Positions 55,407 to 64,000 of a stretch of 64,000 nucleotides of DNA are shown piece by piece (position 1 is the stretch's first letter; the number at the start of each line of letters is the position of its first letter). The position numbers were made by a program, and so were the translations under genes. This DNA comes from Myxococcaceae bacterium JPH2 (GTDB lineage Bacteria > Myxococcota > Myxococcia > Myxococcales > Myxococcaceae). The stretch lies in NCBI GenBank assembly GCA_016458225.1, contig JAEMGR010000023.1:1-64000 (forward strand), given 5' to 3'. Below the pieces are notes generated by a model that saw only the letters and a list, made by a program, of their open reading frames with translations, was not told where the DNA came from and did not search any database.

Positions 55407-56291
55407 ATGGAGGAGCATGCCCAGCAGTACCCCCTGCCGTCCGAGCGTGGACGCGCGTGGGTGCCCTGGCTCGTGACGGCGCTCGTGGTCCTGCTTGGCG
55501 GCGTGACGCTGTGGCTGTCGCACCGGTCCTCCAAGGACGCGCAGGCGCGCGCGGAGACCGCGGAGGCCGAGGCCCGCGTGGCGCATGATCGCGCGCAGGC
55601 CGCGGACAAGGCCCGCGAAGAGCTGACGCAGAAGCTGGCCTCGCTGGAGTCCGAGCACACCAAGCTGTCCGCCGAGAAGGACCAGCTCACCAAGACGGTG
55701 GAGGAGCAGGAGGCGGAGCTGGCCAAGCTCAAGGCCACCTATGAGGACCTCGAGGACAAGATGAAGAAGGAGATCGCCAACGGGGAGATTCGCGTCTCCC
55801 AGGCGGGCGGTCGCATCCAGGTGGACCTGGTGGACAAGATTCTCTTCGACTCGGGAGACGCGAGCATCAGCAAGCGCGGCGGCGAGGTGCTCACGCGCCT
55901 GGGCGCGGTGCTGGCGAAGGTGGAGGACAAGGTCATCCAGGTGTCGGGACACACGGACGACTCGCCGCCTTCCGAGAAGCTGAAGGCGACGTTCCCCACC
56001 AACTGGGAGCTGTCCGTGGCGCGCGCGGTGACGGTGGTGCGCGCCCTCCAGGAGTCTGGCGGCGTGCCCGCGCGCCGGCTGGTGGCCGCGGGCTACGGCG
56101 AGATGAGTCCGGTGGCCCCCAACGCCACGCCGCAGGGGCGCGCGCGCAACCGCCGCATCGAGATCCTCCTGATGCCAGACCTGGCCAAGAAGCCCGTGCC
56201 CGCCGCGATGAAGAAGGCGGCGGCCCAGGCGCCCGCGACGCATGCGGTGCTCAAGCCCGTGAAGGGCACCACGCCCAACAAGAAGCGCTGA
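55407..56291 (+). CDS. OmpA/MotB-like protein with N-terminal anchor and coiled coil
   Basis: A 294-residue envelope protein. ATG 55407 has GAGAGGT seven bases upstream. An uncleaved membrane segment (about 18-38) precedes a long coiled coil (40-125) and an OmpA-C domain (about 135-260: ILFDSGDASISKRGGEVL, SGHTDDSP, RARNRRIEILL) with intact GHTD. A basic tail ends it. It is a paralogue of the protein at 48197 and has the same layout. Confidence 0.85.
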   Translation: MEEHAQQYPLPSERGRAWVPWLVTALVVLLGGVTLWLSHRSSKDAQARAETAEAEARVAHDRAQAADKAREELTQKLASLESEHTKLSAEKDQLTKTVEEQEAELAKLKATYEDLEDKMKKEIANGEIRVSQAGGRIQVDLVDKILFDSGDASISKRGGEVLTRLGAVLAKVEDKVIQVSGHTDDSPPSEKLKATFPTNWELSVARAVTVVRALQESGGVPARRLVAAGYGEMSPVAPNATPQGRARNRRIEILLMPDLAKKPVPAAMKKAAAQAPATHAVLKPVKGTTPNKKR

Positions 56292-56299
56292 GGCAGGAA

Positions 56300-56318
56300 G
56301 CGCGGAGCGGATCCGCGC
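56300..56318. terminator. Hairpin between convergent genes
   Basis: GCGCGGA pairs with TCCGCGC around a 5-base loop, in the 27-base gap between the OmpA-like gene and the gene at 56319. Confidence 0.45.
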
Positions 56319-56855
56319 CTACTTCTTCGCGGACTTCACCGACTCCACCAGCTTGCGGAAGCCCTTCTCCGCGGCGGCCACCGACTTCTCCGGGCCGGTG
56401 AGCTTGAAGAACAGCGGCCCCTCCGCGCCCTCGACGATGACCCCCAGCAGCCGGTAACCCGGCTTCGGCGCGGAGGGCCCCATCATGGGGCCGCCGCCGG
56501 CGTACGTGCCCTTCACGTCCACCGTGGTGACGCTCAGGCCGTTGATCTTCTCCGTCTTCGTCTTGGCGTCCTTCTCCACCGACGTGCCATCCGGCCGCTG
56601 GAACTGCCCCAGCCACCGCTTCACGTTGTCCCCCACCGCCCCGCCCTGGCCGGCGCCGAAATAGAACACCGCCAGCTCCGCCCCCTCCGCGTCACCCTTC
56701 GCCGCGGGCAGTTTGTACGTCGCCGCCCGCATGGGCCGAGCCGGCTGGACCGCCCACTCCGCGGGCGCACTCCAGGTAAGCCCTCCCGCTTCTTCCGCGT
56801 GGGCCAGCGACGCCGTCATCAGCACCACGACACTCAGCAGATGTTTCATGCGCAT
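56319..56855 (-). CDS. Periplasmic hypothetical protein
   Basis: A 178-residue protein with signal peptide (MRMKHLLSVVVLMTASLAHAEE). The mature part starts LTWSAPAEWAV and resembles small exported proteins of unknown function with repeated strand segments (AELAVFYFGAGQGG, INGLSVTTVDVKGTYAGG, PLFFKLTGPEKSV). ATG 56849 is an equally good start. It diverges from the VolA-like gene. Confidence 0.7.
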   Translation of the reverse strand: MRMKHLLSVVVLMTASLAHAEEAGGLTWSAPAEWAVQPARPMRAATYKLPAAKGDAEGAELAVFYFGAGQGGAVGDNVKRWLGQFQRPDGTSVEKDAKTKTEKINGLSVTTVDVKGTYAGGGPMMGPSAPKPGYRLLGVIVEGAEGPLFFKLTGPEKSVAAAEKGFRKLVESVKSAKK

Positions 56856-56943
56856 GCGCGCGAGCGTAACCGGCCCCGCCGTCACTCGCGCGATCCACAC
56901 CCGCACGTGCCGCGCGAGCGGCCGGCGGGGCAGCGACACGTCT

Positions 56944-56961
56944 GACTCGACGCGTCAAGTC
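56944..56961. promoter_or_regulatory. Near-perfect 18-base palindrome upstream of the VolA-like gene
   Basis: GACTCGACG is followed directly by CGTCAAGTC, with a single mismatch between the arms. It lies about 80 bases upstream of the lipoprotein hydrolase start in a divergent region. It could be the operator of a fatty-acid-type regulator, but that is a guess. Confidence 0.25.
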
Positions 56962-57040
56962 CCTTCGCTTTCGGCGTACGACGGGACGTGGTACGCAACA
57001 ACTTGTTTCCAGCAGTTCACCTTGGAGGGGAACTCCTACC

Positions 57041-59917
57041 ATGAAAAAGCTGTTGTTCGTCGGGGCCCTGGCCCTGGGCGCCGCGGCCTGTGACCCTGAG
57101 GTTGCTCAGGATCCAGAGCCCCAAGCCGTTGGCCTGGCAGAGTTCAATCCGGCTGCATCGCCGGCCATCGTTCCATCCCCCAATGACCTGGCGATCGACC
57201 AGAAGACCGGACTGGTCAACGCGCCCATCGACCCCAAGGCTCCGGCGGCGCAGCAGGAGTTCACGCGGGACTACCTGAACACGCTGAACGGCTTCCCGCC
57301 GACGGCGATCGCCAACACGAAGGTGGCGAACCTCGATCCCTTCTCGGTGAACGCCAACACCGTGAAGATCATCGACCTCTACAAGGGGACGCCGCTCGAG
57401 ACGGCGGCCATCGACCCGCTCATCGGCTACAACCCGGACACGGGCTACATCAACATCATCCCGCAGGACGCCAAGACCAAGGCCAACGCCTGGCCCAAGG
57501 GCGGCCGCTACGCGGTGGCGCTCATCGGCGGCGAGCACGGCCTGAAGACGCTGGACGGCAAGAACGTCATCGCCTCCAGCACCTGGGCATTTGTCAGCTC
57601 GCCCAAGTCGCTGGTCACGTGTGAGGACCTGACCGCTCCGGATTGTGGTCCCGCCACGGAGATCATCCCCTCCTCCAAGACCAACCCGGCCGAGAAGCTG
57701 GCCGACCAGACCGCGAGCGCGCTGAAGCTGGAGCAGATCCGCCGCGCCTACTCGCCGCTCATCGGCGCGCTGGTGGCCCAGGGCATCAAGCGCGAGGACA
57801 TCGTCCTGCTCTGGACGTTCACCATCACCAACCAGCCCGAGGCGACGTTCGACCCGACGGCGAGCATCATCCCCTTCCCGAACGACCTGGTCCGCGCGCC
57901 GGCCGACCCCAAGACGGGCACGCCCGCGCACCTGAACCTTCCGGTTCCCCCGGGCACGGGTCTGCAGTCGCAGCTGGTGCAGGGTCTGAACACCCTGGAC
58001 GGCTTCTCCACGACCAGCCCCATCATCTCCGAGAACAGCGACACCAAGGGCGCCATCGACATGGGCGCGCTGGACGAGGCCACGCTGGCCACGGGCGTGA
58101 AGTTCCTGAAGCTGACCAACACCGACAAGGGAACCCCGCCCTCCGTCACCCCGTGCATCAACTGCGCGAGCAGCAAGCCGGCCTCCGGCACGTCCACCTC
58201 GCCGCAGCAGCTGCAGCTCGTTCCCCAGGCGCCCCTGGATGAGGCCACCCAGTACGGGGCGGTGCTCACCACCGGCCTGAAGAACACGCTCGGCCGCCGC
58301 GTGGCCCCCGCTGGCGCCTTCGCGCTGATGCGTCTGGCCAACCCGGTCTACGTCAACGGCAAGAGCCAGGTGAATGGCATCCCGGACGAGAGCGCCAAGG
58401 CCGTGGAGCCCCTGCGCCAGGCCTTCAAGCCCCTGTTCGACAACCTCGAGAAGGCCGGCATCAAGCGCTCGCAGGTCGCGCTGGCCTGGACGTTCACCAC
58501 GCAGAGCATCAACAGCGTGGCCCAGCAGCTCCACACGCTGCCCGCGTCCATCCCGCCCGCGCAGCTGCCCAACGTTCCGCTCGCGCTCCAGCTGGCGCCC
58601 AACCCGCCCGCGAACCTCAACGCGCGCCTCTACGCGGGCGAGCTCATCATCCCGAACCTGCTGACGGATCCGCGCGGCACGTTCAACCCGGACCCCACCA
58701 AGCTGCGCGGTGAGTTCGCGCCGTTCTACCTGACGCTGCCCCCCGCGGGCACCACGATGCCCGCCAACGGCTGGCCCGTGGTCATCTTCGCCCACGGCCT
58801 GACGGGCAACCGCGAGTCCATGAAGGCCATCGCCGGCAGCCTGGGCGCCGCGGGCTACGCGACCATCGCCATCGACGCTCCGTTCCACGGCGACCGCATC
58901 TCGTGCATCGGCTTCAACGTGGGCGGCGCGCCGCAGGACGGTGCTTGCGCCGACCCGGCCACCCAGAAGTGCGACACCTCCGGCAGCTACGCCACCAACC
59001 CGAGCTACGGCCGCTGCATCGCGCGGACCCAGTCGGATGTCTGCGACCCGACCCCGGGCGTGGGCGACATGGTGTGCTCGGCCGCCAACAAGGGCCGCTG
59101 CATCGCGCAGCGTGACAACACGGGCGCCGTCACCGGCGGCCTGTGCGAGGGCGGCACGTTCAACCCGGCCGTCTCGGGCTGGAACTTCCTGGACACGGTG
59201 AACCTGTTCGCCACGCGCGACCACTTCCGCCAGCACATCATCGACATGGGCCAGGTGATTCGCATCCTGCAGGCCACCAGCCCGGGCAACATCAACCAGC
59301 GCGTGGGCGCCCTCACCGGCGCGGACAAGCTGGACGGCTCGCAGATCCACTTCGTGGGTCAGAGCCTCGGCGGCATCATGGGCACGATGTCCACGGCGTC
59401 TTCGCCGAACATCCAGCACGCGGTGCTGAACGTGGCGGGCGGCGACCTGGTCAACATCCTGATGACCTCGCCGAGCTTCGCGACCGTGAAGGACGGCTTC
59501 ATCGGCCTCCTGCACTCGCAGGGCATCGACCCGGGCACGCCGGCGTTCGATCAGTTCATCGTCCTGGCCAACACCATCCTGGACCCGGCTGACGCGCGCA
59601 ACTACGCCTACTCCCTGATGAACGCGCCGAACGCGCACGCCAACCGCGCGGTGATGGTGCAGACCATCAAGGGCGACATGACCATCCCGAACGAGGCCTC
59701 CTTGGCGCTGGTGAACGCGGCGAACCGGGGCGACAAGGCTCCGCGCACGGTGGCGGCGTACATGTTCGACCCGGCCAACTACTCGGACATCCCGGCCAAC
59801 AGCCAGACGAAGTACCACGGGTTCCTGCTGCGGCCGGACCTTGGGTCCATCGCGGGCAAGGCGCAGGCCCAGGTCGTCGGCTTCCTGAACACGGGCACCG
59901 TGGCGGCTCCGCAGTAG
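57041..59917 (+). CDS. Lipoprotein hydrolase, VolA-like lysophospholipase
   Basis: A 958-residue outer-membrane lipoprotein. GGAGGGG lies ten bases before ATG 57041; the leader ends in LGAAAC. Two Ig-like or Big-like strand-rich segments make up the first ~560 residues, each with a PFPNDL or PSPNDL motif. The hydrolase domain follows: FAHGLTGNR (oxyanion His585), nucleophile motif GQSLGG (Ser775), and a Cys-rich insert (about 625-710). VolA of Vibrio is a surface lipoprotein of this type that splits lysophosphatidylcholine, and its gene lies next to a FadL gene, as here. The identity is inferred from order and layout. Confidence 0.75.
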   Translation: MKKLLFVGALALGAAACDPEVAQDPEPQAVGLAEFNPAASPAIVPSPNDLAIDQKTGLVNAPIDPKAPAAQQEFTRDYLNTLNGFPPTAIANTKVANLDPFSVNANTVKIIDLYKGTPLETAAIDPLIGYNPDTGYINIIPQDAKTKANAWPKGGRYAVALIGGEHGLKTLDGKNVIASSTWAFVSSPKSLVTCEDLTAPDCGPATEIIPSSKTNPAEKLADQTASALKLEQIRRAYSPLIGALVAQGIKREDIVLLWTFTITNQPEATFDPTASIIPFPNDLVRAPADPKTGTPAHLNLPVPPGTGLQSQLVQGLNTLDGFSTTSPIISENSDTKGAIDMGALDEATLATGVKFLKLTNTDKGTPPSVTPCINCASSKPASGTSTSPQQLQLVPQAPLDEATQYGAVLTTGLKNTLGRRVAPAGAFALMRLANPVYVNGKSQVNGIPDESAKAVEPLRQAFKPLFDNLEKAGIKRSQVALAWTFTTQSINSVAQQLHTLPASIPPAQLPNVPLALQLAPNPPANLNARLYAGELIIPNLLTDPRGTFNPDPTKLRGEFAPFYLTLPPAGTTMPANGWPVVIFAHGLTGNRESMKAIAGSLGAAGYATIAIDAPFHGDRISCIGFNVGGAPQDGACADPATQKCDTSGSYATNPSYGRCIARTQSDVCDPTPGVGDMVCSAANKGRCIAQRDNTGAVTGGLCEGGTFNPAVSGWNFLDTVNLFATRDHFRQHIIDMGQVIRILQATSPGNINQRVGALTGADKLDGSQIHFVGQSLGGIMGTMSTASSPNIQHAVLNVAGGDLVNILMTSPSFATVKDGFIGLLHSQGIDPGTPAFDQFIVLANTILDPADARNYAYSLMNAPNAHANRAVMVQTIKGDMTIPNEASLALVNAANRGDKAPRTVAAYMFDPANYSDIPANSQTKYHGFLLRPDLGSIAGKAQAQVVGFLNTGTVAAPQ

Positions 59918-59947
59918 CGGCGCACGCGAGAGAGGAATCACACCATC

Positions 59948-61138
59948 ATGAAGAAAGCACTCTCCCTCGTCACCCTGCTCGCGGCTGGCGCCAGCCAGGC
60001 GGCGGGTTTTCAGATCGACACCCACAGCGGCCGCGCGACAGGCATGGGCTCGGCCGCCACCGCATGGCTGGATGACTCATCCGCCATCTACAGCAACGCG
60101 GCGAACATCGTCGGCGTGAACAAGCTGGACATCACGCTGGGCGACACGGGCATCCTGCCCAGCATCAACTTCACCCCGGTGGGCGCGTCCGCCAGCCAGG
60201 GCCAGAAGACGACGCTGTCGCCGCCGCCGCACCTGTTCATCGTGGCGAAGCCCTTCGACAGGGCCGCGTTCGGCGTGGGCGTGTTCACGCCCTACGGCGC
60301 GCGCAGCCGCTGGGTGGATGACTTCGTGGGCCGCTTCCGCGGCCACGAGTCCGCCCTGGCCACGTACTACATCAACCCCACGTTCGCGTATGAGCTGCAC
60401 CCGCGCTTCCGCTTCGGTGTGGGCCTCGACATCGCTCGGGCCACCATCGACCTGCGCCGCCAGCTCAACTTCGTGAACAGCGAGGGCACCATCCACCTGG
60501 GTGGCGCGGACTGGGGCTCCGGCTTCAACGTCGGCGTGCAGGCCAGCATCCTGGACAACCTGAAGATGGGTCTTCACTACCGCAGCGCGGTGAAGATTGG
60601 CTTCAAGGGCAAGGCGGACTTCCAGAACATCCCCACGGAGTTCCAGTCCCTGCTGAAGGACCAGAAGGCCACGGCCGACGTGACGCTGCCGTCCACGGTG
60701 ACGGCGGGTCTGGCCTACTCCCCCATGGACCGCCTGCTCATCGCGGCGGACGCGAGCTGGGTGGACTGGTCCACCTTCTCCGAGCTGGCCATCCACTTCG
60801 AGAACCCGGCCATCGACAACCCGGTGCCGAAGAAGTGGCGGGCGCGGTGGAAGTACAGCCTCGGCGGTGAGTACGGCGTGACGCAGGACCTCCAGGTTCG
60901 CCTGGGCTTCGTCTACGACCCGTCGCCGAGCCCCAACAGCACGCTGACGCCGGACCTGCCGGACGCGAACCGCCTGAAGGTGACGGCGGGCGTGGGCTAT
61001 CAGTTCAAGCCCTTCCGCGCGGACCTCGGCTACCAGTTCGTCGCGCTCTCCGACAAGGAGAGCACGTCCCCGGGCATGAGCGGCACGTACTCCGGTACGG
61101 CGCACGTGTTCGGCCTGACGCTCGGCTACTCGATGTAA
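59948..61138 (+). CDS. FadL/OmpP1-family outer-membrane fatty-acid porin
   Basis: A 396-residue protein with a signal peptide ending in SQAAG. The N-terminal FQIDTHSGRATGMGSAATA is the FadL hatch signature; the N-terminal half also has SAIYSNAANI. Fourteen strands fit and the C-terminus reads FGLTLGYSM. It takes up long-chain fatty acids across the outer membrane. It starts 31 bases after the lipoprotein hydrolase and a terminator follows at once, so the two form an operon that can release and import fatty acids. Confidence 0.9.
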   Translation: MKKALSLVTLLAAGASQAAGFQIDTHSGRATGMGSAATAWLDDSSAIYSNAANIVGVNKLDITLGDTGILPSINFTPVGASASQGQKTTLSPPPHLFIVAKPFDRAAFGVGVFTPYGARSRWVDDFVGRFRGHESALATYYINPTFAYELHPRFRFGVGLDIARATIDLRRQLNFVNSEGTIHLGGADWGSGFNVGVQASILDNLKMGLHYRSAVKIGFKGKADFQNIPTEFQSLLKDQKATADVTLPSTVTAGLAYSPMDRLLIAADASWVDWSTFSELAIHFENPAIDNPVPKKWRARWKYSLGGEYGVTQDLQVRLGFVYDPSPSPNSTLTPDLPDANRLKVTAGVGYQFKPFRADLGYQFVALSDKESTSPGMSGTYSGTAHVFGLTLGYSM

Positions 61139-61170
61139 TCGCGGGGCGACGTTCGCCCCTGTGAAGTCCC

Positions 61171-61217
61171 GGCGCCCGGGCTCCTCCTCGCGAGGGGCCC
61201 GGGCGTCTGCTTTCTGG
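61171..61217 (+). terminator. Intrinsic terminator of the VolA-FadL operon
   Basis: A 16-bp stem (61171-61186 with 61192-61207, two G-U pairs, 5-base loop) starts 33 bases after the fadL-like stop and is followed by TGCTTTCTGG. It is the best intrinsic terminator in the window. Confidence 0.75.
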
Positions 61218-61274
61218 CGCCTGGGCCGCGCTGCCCGAGACGCGGGGCCGGGCGGGGCGCTACGGTGCGCCGCC

Positions 61275-62519
61275 GTGAGCACCACCAAGCCCGGTCGCAA
61301 CGACCCATGCCCCTGCGGCAGCGGCAAGAAGTACAAGGCCTGCCACGCCGCCGAGGACCGCGCGAAGGCCGCGCCGCCTCCGCCCCCGGCCTCCAGTCCC
61401 CTCTCGGAAGACCTCCAGGGCGCGCTCGCGCTGCTGTCGGATCCGGACGTGTCCAAGCTGTCCGCCGCGCTGGAGCGGCTGGGCGCGCTGCTGGCGGACG
61501 CGGGCCCCGTGGCCGGGCTGCGCTTCGAGGCGAAGGACTTCGACGCGCACGTGGGCAAGGAGCTGGCCCGCCTGGCGGAGCGCGCGAACCAGGACGCCGC
61601 CGCGGCGAGGCACGAGCTGTCCGTGGGCACCCTGCGCGCGCTGGGCACCCGCGCGTTCCAGGAGAAGCTGGGCGCCGTGCTGCTGACGCGGGCCTCGCGA
61701 GCCTCGACGCCCGAGGAGCGTCAGGCGCTGAGCGTGGGCGCGCTGCTGGCCACCGCCGCGAAGAAGACGGGCCGCGTGCGTCCGGAGAACAACCCGGTGC
61801 TGGACGTGGTGTTCGACGTGCAGTTCCGCGAGTGGTGCGTGCGTCACGCGGAGCTGGCGCGCAAGTACGAGGCGCTCGCGGGCGCGATGGACGACTCGCA
61901 CGTGGAAGCGCTGGTGGAGCAGGTGCAGTCGGACCCCGCCCTGTCCGAGCGCATCGCCCGCGAGGCGAAGGAGCGCGCCGCCCGCGTCGAGGCGCGGCTG
62001 CGAGAGCCGACGACGCCCTCCGTCTTCGCCCCCGAGGAGGAGCTGTGGCTCACCTGTGTCCTCTGGGAGCCCCTGCGCGCCATGAAGTCTCCGCCCGCGA
62101 ACCCCGAGGGCCGGCGCGAGGTGGTGGCGGCGTTGCTGCGCGCCGTGAAGGGCGCCGTCGACGACGACTTCCTCCAGCACCTGGTGGACCGGCTGCACGC
62201 CGAGGCGAAGAACCCGGCCGCGGACGAGGCGACGCGCGCGGCGTTCAGCGACGCGGCCATCGCGTTCGAGGCCGAGCCCGCGCGCATGGTGCTCGCCGCG
62301 CTGCTCACCGCGCGCCAGGAGGCCCGGGGCCGCACCGCCGAGGAACTGGTGGCGCTGGCGGACCTCAAGGCGCTGCCCGCGTGGACCGCGGAGAGCCTGG
62401 AGCCCTACCGCGCGCTGCTGGAGACGCAGGGACGTCCCGCCGCCGCGGACCGCGTGCGCCGCGCGCAGGAGTGGCTGCGCGCGCACCCCATCCGATTGGA
62501 CGACAGCGCCACGCCCTGA
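61275..62519 (+). CDS. SEC-C motif protein
   Basis: A 414-residue cytoplasmic protein. Residues ~8-20 hold the SEC-C zinc motif NDPCPCGSGKKYKACH. The rest is helical and Ala/Glu/Arg rich, without other motifs. The SEC-C tail of SecA binds SecB and ribosomes; in such stand-alone proteins it probably mediates protein contact. GTG 61275 lacks a good ribosome binding site but begins just before the motif. Confidence 0.8.
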   Translation: MSTTKPGRNDPCPCGSGKKYKACHAAEDRAKAAPPPPPASSPLSEDLQGALALLSDPDVSKLSAALERLGALLADAGPVAGLRFEAKDFDAHVGKELARLAERANQDAAAARHELSVGTLRALGTRAFQEKLGAVLLTRASRASTPEERQALSVGALLATAAKKTGRVRPENNPVLDVVFDVQFREWCVRHAELARKYEALAGAMDDSHVEALVEQVQSDPALSERIAREAKERAARVEARLREPTTPSVFAPEEELWLTCVLWEPLRAMKSPPANPEGRREVVAALLRAVKGAVDDDFLQHLVDRLHAEAKNPAADEATRAAFSDAAIAFEAEPARMVLAALLTARQEARGRTAEELVALADLKALPAWTAESLEPYRALLETQGRPAAADRVRRAQEWLRAHPIRLDDSATP

Positions 62520-62538
62520 AGCTCGGCGTCGCGCGGCG

Positions 62539-63726
62539 TCACACGCGCAGGTCGCCCTCCAGCAGCTCGCGGCCGGACAACAGCCGCGCGGTGCGCTGGA
62601 GGCGCTCGGTGCCCATGCGCATCAGCATGCCCTTCATGCCCGGCTGACTGAGGATGTGCCGCTCGAAGGCGCCTCGGTCCAGCCGCAGCAGGACGCAGTC
62701 GGACTCGGTGCGCACCGTGGCGGACACGGGCTTGTCGAGCAGCAGCGAGATTTCACCGAAGACGTCACCCTCGCGAAGGTCTGGCAGGGCCACCTTCCTG
62801 CCGCTGGCCTGCTCCAGGTACGGCCGGCACTGGCCGCGCAGCAACAGGTAGAAGGCATCGCCCGGCTGACCTTGCGTGAGGAGCACCTGTCGCGCGGGCA
62901 CGGCGCGCAGGTCGAACTCGCGCGCCACCGCCTGCTTCTGCGCGGGCGACAGCGGGCTGAGCAGCGGACTGCTGCGCAGCAGGTTCTCCACCAGGCGGCG
63001 CCGGAAGAAGGTCTGCACGGCAGTGGCCACCGTCGGGTGCTTCACGGCCGCGGCCTCCACGCGCGCGCGCGTCAGCTCCAACAGCACCGCGCGCGAGGTG
63101 GCCACGACGCTGGCCAGCCGAGGCCCCTCGGACACGAGCGCCAACTCGCCGAAGAAGTCTCCCGCGGAGACTGTGCCCACCACCTTGCGCTCACCGCCCT
63201 CGAGTGTGCGCGCCACCTCCGCGGTGCCATCCACCAGGGCGAACATCGAGTCGCCCGGCGCGCCCTCGGTCACCACCGCGCGGCCGGACGTGAAGGCGCG
63301 CACCTCCAGCGCCTCCAGCAGCGCCACGAAGGCCTCGCGATCCACCCAGGACAAGATGGGCACGGTGGACACCGCGCCCGCGTCGGGCACGAGCCCCGGC
63401 TCCGAGGGCGTCGCGCCGGGCGCCAGGGCGAAGCGCTCCGCCAACATGCGCGCTGGCTTCGCCGCGTCTCCACCGAGCCGCCGCAGGGACACCCACGCGG
63501 CCGCCGCGCGCAACAGCGCCCCGTCCTTCACCCAGGCGCGCAGCGCGGACTCGAACGCCGAGACCGCCTCCGCGTGACGCCCGAGCGCCTCCAGTGACTC
63601 CGCCTCGCGCTGAAGCCGAGACGCCTCACCGGGTCCTCCGGCGAGCGCCGCGTCCACGCGGGCCTCACTGGCCAGGGGCACCGCTTGCAGCGTCCTCGGG
63701 TCCGCGCGGGGAGGGGTATCCGCCAT
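62539..63726 (-). CDS. Protein with two cyclic-nucleotide-binding domains
   Basis: A 395-residue cytoplasmic protein. The N-terminal ~90 residues are TPR-like helices. cNMP domain 1 (about 125-245) has FGELALVSEGPRLAS, with the phosphate-binding Arg. Domain 2 (about 255-375) reads FGEISLLLDKPVSATV: the Arg is Val. So probably only the first binds cAMP/cGMP. No DNA-binding helix-turn-helix is seen. It follows the last gene by 15 bases in the same direction. Confidence 0.82.
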   Translation of the reverse strand: MADTPPRADPRTLQAVPLASEARVDAALAGGPGEASRLQREAESLEALGRHAEAVSAFESALRAWVKDGALLRAAAAWVSLRRLGGDAAKPARMLAERFALAPGATPSEPGLVPDAGAVSTVPILSWVDREAFVALLEALEVRAFTSGRAVVTEGAPGDSMFALVDGTAEVARTLEGGERKVVGTVSAGDFFGELALVSEGPRLASVVATSRAVLLELTRARVEAAAVKHPTVATAVQTFFRRRLVENLLRSSPLLSPLSPAQKQAVAREFDLRAVPARQVLLTQGQPGDAFYLLLRGQCRPYLEQASGRKVALPDLREGDVFGEISLLLDKPVSATVRTESDCVLLRLDRGAFERHILSQPGMKGMLMRMGTERLQRTARLLSGRELLEGDLRV

Positions 63727-63741
63727 GCGGGCCTCTGTAGC

Positions 63742-64000
63742 TCAGGCGCTCAGCGCACGCACGCGCTCCGCGAGGTTCTGCGTGAAGAGTCGATAGATGC
63801 GCAGCGCCGCCGCGGGATGGGTGTCCAGGTAGGATTGGAAGTCCAGATGCGTCACCCGGAGGGCGCGCACTGCGGTCCTCGCGCGGACATGCGCCGAGGT
63901 GGGCCCATCCAGGATGAGGGAAATCTCACCCAGGTACGCGCCCTGCCCCAGCGTGTTGAGCCGGCGCGCGTCCGGCCCCGGCCCCGCGTGCACATCCACG
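63742..64000 (-). CDS. Cyclic-nucleotide-binding protein, partial
   Basis: The last ~86 residues of a cNMP-binding protein; the start lies beyond the window. It has LGEISLILDGPTSAHV, so the phosphate-binding Arg is replaced by Thr, as in domain 2 of its neighbour. Close spacing suggests an operon and a tandem duplication. Confidence 0.8.
   Translation of the reverse strand, partial: VDVHAGPGPDARRLNTLGQGAYLGEISLILDGPTSAHVRARTAVRALRVTHLDFQSYLDTHPAAALRIYRLFTQNLAERVRALSA

Noticed and set aside
1..64000. tRNA, rRNA, riboswitch or replication origin
   Set aside because: I saw no cloverleaf, conserved rRNA block, known riboswitch core or DnaA-box cluster on reading both strands; small ncRNAs cannot be excluded.

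Overview
The window is high-GC Gram-negative DNA, almost certainly from a myxobacterium of the Myxococcus/Corallococcus/Pyxidicoccus type. The support is indirect but consistent: a very high third-position G+C outside one island, many lipoproteins and Cys-rich secreted proteins with MopE-type Asp/Asn-rich repeats, a Pkn-type Ser/Thr kinase with a PEGA domain, several two-component proteins, an Hsp70 of the social-motility type, and an F1 ATP synthase locus in which atpH and atpA are split by a sensor kinase gene.

Layout. 1-650: end of an IS701-like transposase, broken by a frameshift. 840-9620: an island of visibly lower G+C with a 2,151-residue SpvB/Rhs YD-repeat polymorphic toxin, its 9-bp-spaced candidate immunity gene, and a Cys-rich secreted repeat protein. 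9900-12150: a Ycf46-like AAA+ ATPase translationally coupled to a zinc-ribbon membrane protein. 12370-15770: two receiver proteins, a small protein and a HEAT-like protein. 15880-20300: a 1,473-residue lipoprotein with eight MopE-type repeats. 20395-27075: a tightly coupled minus-strand operon of a cupin, a MoxR ATPase, a bpX5-like protein, a vWA-like/beta-propeller protein and a bpX6-like protein. This is a MoxR-vWA-beta-propeller ternary system, a predicted NTP-dependent conflict (defence) system, and the most interesting locus here.

27290-37790: secreted and envelope proteins (lipoproteins, an outer-membrane barrel, an esterase, an AA10 LPMO, a beta-propeller lipoprotein), a Ser/Thr kinase, a MATE exporter and a two-receiver PilZ protein. 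37880-43780: an Hsp70 diverging from atpH, then a PAS kinase whose phosphoacceptor His is replaced by Asn, then atpA, closed by a strong bidirectional hairpin. No atpG or atpD follows.

43860-56860: a lipoprotein, a HAD phosphatase, a large PAS/GAF histidine kinase, two OmpA/MotB-like coiled-coil proteins, tandem barrel paralogues, a MobA-like nucleotidyltransferase, a luciferase-like oxidoreductase and a CBS protein. 57040-61140: a lipoprotein hydrolase followed directly by a FadL porin, matching the VolA-FadL arrangement for lysophospholipid scavenging, ended by a clear intrinsic terminator. 61275-64000: a SEC-C protein and two cyclic-nucleotide-binding proteins, the last cut by the window edge.

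No rRNA, tRNA or CRISPR array was seen, and no gene-free stretch exceeds 300 bases (the longest, 9622-9911, holds a hairpin and the leader of the Cys-rich gene). Function calls rest on motif reading only; no database search was possible.
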